From positions 3,906,001-3,970,000 of the forward strand of contig CP065590.1 of assembly GCA_016025055.1 (NCBI GenBank): a DNA stretch of 64,000 nucleotides. Direction: 5' to 3'. The translations under genes and the position numbers were made by a program. The stretch is from Chryseobacterium indologenes. GTDB taxonomy: Bacteria; Bacteroidota; Bacteroidia; Flavobacteriales; Weeksellaceae. The notes under the pieces are model-generated. The model had not been told where the DNA came from, did not search any database, and saw only the letters and a program-made list of their open reading frames with translations. Shown here piece after piece: positions 59,016 to 64,000 of the stretch (position 1 is its first letter; the number at the start of each line of letters is the position of its first letter).

Positions 59016-62000
59016 ATGAAGAAGCTCCAAGATATTCTTATCTCAACCAGAACAATGGCTGTATTGTTGCTGGTGTACGCATTTGCGATGGCTTATGCAA
59101 CGTTCTTAGAAAACGACTACGGAACTCCTACAGCAAAAGCATTAATCTATGAGGCCAAATGGTTCGAACTGATCATGGTCCTGCTAATCCTTAATTTCAT
59201 AGGAAATATCGGAAGATACAGACTGTGGAAAAGAGAGAAATGGCCGGTTCTGGTTTTTCACCTTGCCTTTGTATTCATTTTTATCGGAGGTGCCATTACC
59301 AGATACATCAGTTTTGAAGGACAAATGCACATCAGAGAAGGAGAAACCTCCAACGAAATCGTAACGGATAAAAACTTTTTTAAAATCCAGATCGAAGAAA
59401 AAGGGGATGTTTTGAATTATAAAGATGTACCATATCTGATGTCTCCGTTACACAAAGATTTCCAGGCCACATACGATTTTCATGGAAAAGAAGTAAAAGT
59501 GGTCGCTAAGGAATACATCCAAAGAAAAAAAGACAGTTTAGTCGCTGAACCAAACGGCGCAGAATATCTTCACCTTGTTTCTACGGGAAGTACAGGTAGA
59601 CAGAATATCTACATCAAACCGGGAGAGACAAAATCGATCAACGGAACATTAGTGACCTTCAACAGAGCTATTGAAGGCGCTGTGGAATTCAAAAACGAAG
59701 GTGGGAAATTATTCATCAAAACTCCTGTTGATGCAAGTTATATGACGATGGCAACTCAGGCTACGGGAAATACGGTGAAAAATGAATTTCAGCCTCTGGC
59801 ATTGAGAAGCTTATATACCATCAGTGAACTGAAACTTGTAGTTCCGGAAGGTCTTAAAAAAGGAAGGCTGATGGCGATTGAAGGAGACAGAAAGAAGGAT
59901 GTAAATGTTCCGGATATGCTTCAGATTGAGCTGCAAGGCCCAAAAACAAAACAATTGGTTGATCTTTCTGTAGAGAGAGGAAACCCAAATGCCTATAAGC
60001 AAGTTACCATGGATGGCTTAAACATTATGGTAGGTTTCGGGCCTAAAGTATACAATACTCCTTTTGCCCTGAAATTGGATGACTTCGTTATGGAAACTTA
60101 TCCGGGAAGTTCATCACCGAGTGCTTACGAAAGTCACGTTAAAATTATTGACGAAGGAAAAGAAACTCCTTATAAAATCTATATGAATCATGTTCTTAAT
60201 CACAAAGGATACCGTTTCTTCCAGTCCAGTTTTGATCCGGACAGAATGGGAACCGTACTTTCTGTAAACCACGATTACTGGGGAACACTGATCTCTTACA
60301 TCGGATATGCACTGTTATTTTTAGGAATGTTTGTGATCTTCTTCTGGAAAGGAACTCACTTCTGGAAACTGAACAAAATGCTGGTTGATGCTAATAAAAA
60401 GAAGGCAGCAATCGTATTATTAATGTTTCTGAGTTTAGGACTGAATGCACAAAAAATCGAAACCCACGGAACAACCGACGGAAGCAGGGAACATGTACAC
60501 GTAGAAGGTGAAGATCATATGCATGCTCAGCCGCTGGACGGGGCATCTCCAAAGCAGAATTCATTAGCGACCCCAATGGGTAAAATGAGAACGATTTCTC
60601 CTGATGAAATAATTGCAAGAAACAAAATCAGCAAAGATCACGCGGATAAATTCGGATATCTTCTGGTTCAGAATTTTGAAGGAAGAATCGTTCCGATCAA
60701 CACGGAAGCATTAGATATTTTAAGAAAATTATACAAAAAAGACGAGTTTAAAGGAACAGACGGGAAGTCTCTTACCGCTAATCAGTGGTTCCTTTCTATC
60801 AATACCGATACTCCGAGCTGGACGATGGTTCCTATCATCAAAGTAGGAACGAAAGGTGGAGATGAGCTGAAAAATAAAACAAAAGCAGATGAGGAAGGAT
60901 ATACTTCATTGATGAACCTTTTCACTGCAGATGCAAACGGTAACCTCACTTATATTTTGGAACACGACTACAATACGGCGTTCCGTAAAAAACCGTCCGA
61001 GCAGACCAATTATGATAAAGAAGTTATTGCCGTAAACGAAAGAGTACAGATCTTTAACGAGTTTTTCAGCGGACAATTCATGAGAATCGTTCCTGTGAAG
61101 AATGATGCGAATCATACCTGGCATTCATGGCTGGATCAGAAATTTGAACCGGATATGGAATCCCAACAGGTAATGGGACCGTATTTTGCAGAAGCACTGA
61201 CAGCGCAAAAAACCGGAAACTGGAGCAAAGCTGATGCAGAATTGGTAAAGCTTTCAGATTATCAGCAAAAGTGGGGGAAAGCAGTTGTTCCTGCAAAATC
61301 TAAAGTTGATCTTGAAGTATTCATGAATAAAGTGAATATCAACTTCAAATTATTGATTTTCTATACCATCATCGGTGGACTTCTTTTAATCTTAGGTTTT
61401 GTGGAATTATTCAAATCCAGCAAGATTTTAAATAAATCTATTAAGGTGATCATTGTCATAGGAATAGTAGGATATGTATTCCACTTCCTTGGTCTTGTGG
61501 CAAGATGGTATATTTCAGGTCATGCACCTTGGAGTAACGGATATGAAGCAATTATCTTTATTTCCTGGGTAGGGATCACAGCCGGATTAATTCTTTACAG
61601 AAACGCCAATGCATTGATTCCTGCAGCAGGATTTATGGTAGCGGTCATTATGATGGGATTTGCACACGGAGGCTCAGCGCTTGATCCGCAGATTACACCA
61701 CTGGTTCCGGTATTGAAATCTTATTGGTTAATTGTTCACGTAGCCATTATCACTTCAAGTTACGGTTTCTTTGCCCTGTCGATGATCATAGCAGTAATCT
61801 CTTTGGTATTCTATATCATTTCAAACAAAGAAACCTATAAAATTCATCATGATACCACATTGAAAGAATTGGTTATTGTTTCCGAAATGTCACTCACCAT
61901 TGGTCTTTTTGCTCTTACCGTTGGAAACTTCTTAGGAGGGATCTGGGCCAATGAATCATGGGGGAGATACTGGAGCTGGGACCCGAAAGAAACATGGGCT

Positions 62001-62270
62001 TTCATCTCGATTATGGTGTATGCTTTTGTACTGCACATGAGATTAGTGCCGGGATTGAGAAGCAGATGGGCGTTCCATGTAGCGACGATGTTTGCTTTCT
62101 GCTCTATGGTAATGACATATTTCGGAGTAAACTATTATCTGAGCGGACTTCACTCATACGCAGCAGGAGATCCCGTTCCGATACCGGCTTGGGTATACAT
62201 CGGAATCACAACAATGATTGCTTTATCAGCAGTTTCTTATTTCAAGTTTAAAGCTTTAACAAAGAAATAA
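59016..62270 (+). CDS. ccsBA: Cytochrome c biogenesis protein, CcsB-CcsA fusion
   Basis: A 1084-residue membrane protein of system II cytochrome c maturation, which exports heme and attaches it to apocytochromes. The N-terminal part is ResB/CcsB-like: four membrane segments (TRTMAVLLLVYAFAMAYATF and LVFHLAFVFIFIGGAITRYI are two) and a long periplasmic domain. The C-terminal part is CcsA-like with about eight membrane segments and the tryptophan-rich heme site WGRYWSWDPKETWAFISIMV. Flanking histidines in FAHGGSALDP and YWLIVHVAIITSS fit heme ligation. The fused form is standard in Bacteroidota. Confidence 0.93.
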   Translation: MKKLQDILISTRTMAVLLLVYAFAMAYATFLENDYGTPTAKALIYEAKWFELIMVLLILNFIGNIGRYRLWKREKWPVLVFHLAFVFIFIGGAITRYISFEGQMHIREGETSNEIVTDKNFFKIQIEEKGDVLNYKDVPYLMSPLHKDFQATYDFHGKEVKVVAKEYIQRKKDSLVAEPNGAEYLHLVSTGSTGRQNIYIKPGETKSINGTLVTFNRAIEGAVEFKNEGGKLFIKTPVDASYMTMATQATGNTVKNEFQPLALRSLYTISELKLVVPEGLKKGRLMAIEGDRKKDVNVPDMLQIELQGPKTKQLVDLSVERGNPNAYKQVTMDGLNIMVGFGPKVYNTPFALKLDDFVMETYPGSSSPSAYESHVKIIDEGKETPYKIYMNHVLNHKGYRFFQSSFDPDRMGTVLSVNHDYWGTLISYIGYALLFLGMFVIFFWKGTHFWKLNKMLVDANKKKAAIVLLMFLSLGLNAQKIETHGTTDGSREHVHVEGEDHMHAQPLDGASPKQNSLATPMGKMRTISPDEIIARNKISKDHADKFGYLLVQNFEGRIVPINTEALDILRKLYKKDEFKGTDGKSLTANQWFLSINTDTPSWTMVPIIKVGTKGGDELKNKTKADEEGYTSLMNLFTADANGNLTYILEHDYNTAFRKKPSEQTNYDKEVIAVNERVQIFNEFFSGQFMRIVPVKNDANHTWHSWLDQKFEPDMESQQVMGPYFAEALTAQKTGNWSKADAELVKLSDYQQKWGKAVVPAKSKVDLEVFMNKVNINFKLLIFYTIIGGLLLILGFVELFKSSKILNKSIKVIIVIGIVGYVFHFLGLVARWYISGHAPWSNGYEAIIFISWVGITAGLILYRNANALIPAAGFMVAVIMMGFAHGGSALDPQITPLVPVLKSYWLIVHVAIITSSYGFFALSMIIAVISLVFYIISNKETYKIHHDTTLKELVIVSEMSLTIGLFALTVGNFLGGIWANESWGRYWSWDPKETWAFISIMVYAFVLHMRLVPGLRSRWAFHVATMFAFCSMVMTYFGVNYYLSGLHSYAAGDPVPIPAWVYIGITTMIALSAVSYFKFKALTKK

Positions 62271-62293
62271 TAATCTTTTAAACATATCACTCA

Positions 62294-62325
62294 AAATCCC
62301 GGAAATCAATTCCGGGATTTTTTTG
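62294..62325 (+). terminator. Terminator of ccsBA
   Basis: AATCCCGGAA and TTCCGGGATT form a stem with a small loop, followed by a T7 run. Confidence 0.85.
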
Positions 62326-62657
62326 TGTCTATTGAAATGAAAAGATATTTTTTTCATATTGAGAATAGCGAGAATTCACTAAAATTAGAATGAGTTTTAA
62401 CACTATGCTCGCAAGGTTGATTATACTAGCTTTTCATTTTCCGTTCGCAATGGCACTGCGTTCAGCAAAGTATGGGGTTCTTAGCTGAGTGAAACGCCTC
62501 AGCCATCTTTTTCACTGTAATTTATAAATTCTTTGCGAACATTGCGTTTATATCTTTTAGCCTCAATTCTGTTTTTCATCAAAAAATCCAAAATTATCAT
62601 TCAGAATTCCAAAATTACTGCTATCTTTATGATATCAAAATAATATCAAATTTAATC
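62326..62657. other. Intergenic region with degenerate repeat-like sequence
   Basis: About 330 bases. GCTGAG / CTCAGC (62483-62502 area) forms a small inverted repeat, and CTTTGCGAACATTGCG resembles the degenerate phrase at 33121-33140. Likely a decayed interspersed repeat; no gene seen. Confidence 0.35.
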
Positions 62658-63524
62658 ATGGAAAAAACATTAAAACCCATGTCAGGCTATCTTACCTTAG
62701 TAATCTGCCTGGCTTTATTTGCAGCTTCGGTTTACTTTTTTATTTCCGGAGTAGATCAGAGTATTGCTTACGTCGTTATAGCAATGTTGTGTTTCTTATT
62801 ATCATGCTTTTTCTTAAAAGGTCTGATGATCATTCAGCCTAACCATTCAAGAGTATTAAACTTCTTTGGAAAATATGTAGGTTCGGTAAAGGAAAACGGG
62901 CTGTTTTTTATCAATCCTTTATATTCTTCACAGAAGATCTCGTTACGTTCAGAAAACCTGCAGGGACAAACATTGAAGGTGAATGATAAAATGGGAAACC
63001 CTATTGAGATTGCGGTAGTCATTGTTTGGAAAGTGGGTGATACCTACAAAGCAGCCTTTGATGTTGAGCGCTATTCGGATTTTGTAAAAATGCAAAGTGA
63101 AGCGGCAGTAAGACACCTGGCCATGAGTTTTCCGTATGACAATTTAGAAGATGATCATGCTCCCATTACTTTGAGAGAAGGCGGAGATAAGATCAATTCT
63201 ATTTTGGAACAGGAGCTTACAGACCGTCTTTCAAAAGCAGGAATTGTTATTCAGGAAGCAAGAATTTCACACTTGGCTTATGCCTCTGAAATTGCCGGGG
63301 CTATGCTTCAAAGACAGCAGGCAACGGCCATTGTAGCAGCCAGAACAAAGATTGTGGAAGGTGCTGTGGGAATGGTGGATCTGGCTTTGAAAAAATTGTC
63401 AGAAGATAATATCGTAGAGCTTGATGACGAAAGAAAAGCCGCGATGGTAAGCAATTTAATGGTTGTTCTTTGTGGTGAAAAAGCAGCCACTCCTATATTA
63501 AATGCAGGTACTTTGTACAATTAA
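62658..63524 (+). CDS. SPFH/band-7 (stomatin-like) membrane protein
   Basis: A 288-residue protein with two N-terminal membrane segments (LTLVICLALFAASVYFFISG and AMLCFLLSCFFLKGLMII), then an SPFH domain: PNHSRVLNFFGKYVGSVKEN, GLFFINPLYSSQKISLRSEN and IVIQEARISHLAYASEIAGA. The C-terminus is helical (QRQQATAIVAARTKIVEGAV). Such proteins organise membrane microdomains or guide proteases. It is followed by a small RHH protein gene, a pairing seen elsewhere in flavobacteria. Confidence 0.9.
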   Translation: MEKTLKPMSGYLTLVICLALFAASVYFFISGVDQSIAYVVIAMLCFLLSCFFLKGLMIIQPNHSRVLNFFGKYVGSVKENGLFFINPLYSSQKISLRSENLQGQTLKVNDKMGNPIEIAVVIVWKVGDTYKAAFDVERYSDFVKMQSEAAVRHLAMSFPYDNLEDDHAPITLREGGDKINSILEQELTDRLSKAGIVIQEARISHLAYASEIAGAMLQRQQATAIVAARTKIVEGAVGMVDLALKKLSEDNIVELDDERKAAMVSNLMVVLCGEKAATPILNAGTLYN

Positions 63525-63582
63525 AAGAAATAGTTTTCAGGGTATGATAAAATAAGCCCGGAAAAATCCAAAAAATAACAAA

Positions 63583-63771
63583 ATGAAATCAGAAAAAGCT
63601 CAGAATAGTTCGGAAAACAAAGGCAAAAAATCTTTTGTGATCAGAATAGATGAGTCTACTTACAAACTCCTTGAAAAATGGGCTAACGATGAATTCAGGA
63701 GTGTGAACGGGCAGATTGAATATTTGCTGCATCAGAGTCTGGTCAATTCAGGGAGAAAGAAAAACGAATAA
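63583..63771 (+). CDS. Arc-like ribbon-helix-helix protein
   Basis: A 62-residue protein. The C-terminal two thirds (KSFVIRIDESTYKLLEKWAN, then EFRSVNGQIEYLLHQSLVN) is an Arc/MetJ-type ribbon-helix-helix DNA-binding domain; the N-terminal 18 residues are polar. No toxin gene is adjacent. It lies 58 bases after the SPFH gene and ends near a hairpin, so it is the second gene of that unit and may regulate it or act elsewhere. Confidence 0.8.
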   Translation: MKSEKAQNSSENKGKKSFVIRIDESTYKLLEKWANDEFRSVNGQIEYLLHQSLVNSGRKKNE

Positions 63772-63794
63772 ATCATGACGAACTTGTTTTAACA

Positions 63795-63831
63795 AATAAT
63801 CCGTCTCAATTTTTATTTGAGACGGATTATT
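63795..63831. terminator. Terminator after RHH gene
   Basis: AATAATCCGTCTCAA (63795-63809) pairs perfectly with TTGAGACGGATTATT (63817-63831), with a 7-base loop. The T tract after it is weak, but the 15-bp stem is long. Confidence 0.7.
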
Positions 63832-63883
63832 GTTATCTTAAAAATAGCTCAAAAAGCCTTTTCGTACATACATATTTTAAATG

Positions 63884-63917
63884 TTTGAAGATTTTCAATT
63901 TTTAACATTTATCTTTG
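63884..63917 (+). promoter_or_regulatory. Promoter of right-edge gene
   Basis: TTTG (63884-63887), a 22-base spacer and TATCTTTG (63910-63917) fit the Bacteroidota consensus; the start codon follows 13 bases later. Confidence 0.6.
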
Positions 63918-63930
63918 CAAAAAAAATATT

Positions 63931-64000
63931 TTGAAAAAAACACTAATAACCTTAACTGCCATTCTTGGGCAGTTATATTCATCACAATGCTTTAAAGAAT
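63931..64000 (+). CDS. Start of a secreted protein (runs off right edge)
   Basis: From a TTG codon at 63931 the frame reads (M)KKTLITLTAILGQLYSSQCF, a typical signal peptide, and stays open to the window end. A good promoter lies just upstream. Only 23 residues are visible, so no function can be given. Confidence 0.6.
   Translation, partial: MKKTLITLTAILGQLYSSQCFKE

Overview
The window looks like a chromosome segment of a Flavobacteriia species, most likely Chryseobacterium or a close relative. The signs are low GC, a type IX secretion protein (PorQ), a TamL-type outer-membrane lipoprotein, GG-leader bacteriocin-like peptides, LolA, a two-part CcsBA fusion, and promoters with the Bacteroidota TTG / TAnnTTTG pattern. 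The genus is inferred from protein flavour, not from a database search.

Positions 1 to about 15.4 kb are the right-hand part of an integrative mobilizable element. It carries an unknown partial gene at the left edge, a MobV/Pre-type relaxase, a TOPRIM primase-like protein, a DUF3408 protein, and, at the right end, a small helical protein and a large serine recombinase whose reading frame runs into a tRNA-Arg gene. Cargo lies in between: an orphan GAF histidine kinase flanked by two diverged ~250-bp direct repeats, a Cys-rich GG-leader peptide with a TlpA-like lipoprotein, an AbiEii-type toxin with a DUF6922-like partner, a three-gene cassette of small conserved proteins including YegP, and an IetAS-type pair (AAA+ ATPase plus subtilisin-like protease). 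Between the YegP cassette and IetAS is a candidate pseudoknotted small RNA with its own -7 box and strong terminator.

From 15.4 kb to the right edge the content is chromosomal. In order: a hydrolase, an SDR enzyme, uvrA, a BtuB-like TonB receptor and DUF2490 protein, an HD hydrolase, a second YegP, and a MarR-controlled beta-oxidation operon (bifunctional 3-hydroxyacyl-CoA dehydrogenase/crotonase, thiolase, acyl-CoA dehydrogenase) interrupted by a REP-associated Y1 transposase. Then come a FecCD-type iron or heme transporter, a TlpA-like lipoprotein, a PaaE-like reductase, SanA, TamL, a SpoU methyltransferase, a YtxH/holin-like membrane set, cmk, porQ, pyrH, frr, a KAS III enzyme, LptF/G, LolA, FtsK, a large T9SS-style surface protein with a small partner, an isochorismatase-like hydrolase, a Crp/Fnr regulator, CcsBA, an SPFH protein with an RHH protein, and the start of another secreted protein.

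Twelve genes, including housekeeping genes such as ftsK, uvrA and lptF/G, are each broken by one-base gains or losses in short homopolymers (13 sites, six gains and seven losses). This is best explained by sequencing or assembly error, so these genes are reported as single full-length genes with the interruption noted. No CRISPR array or rRNA gene was seen.
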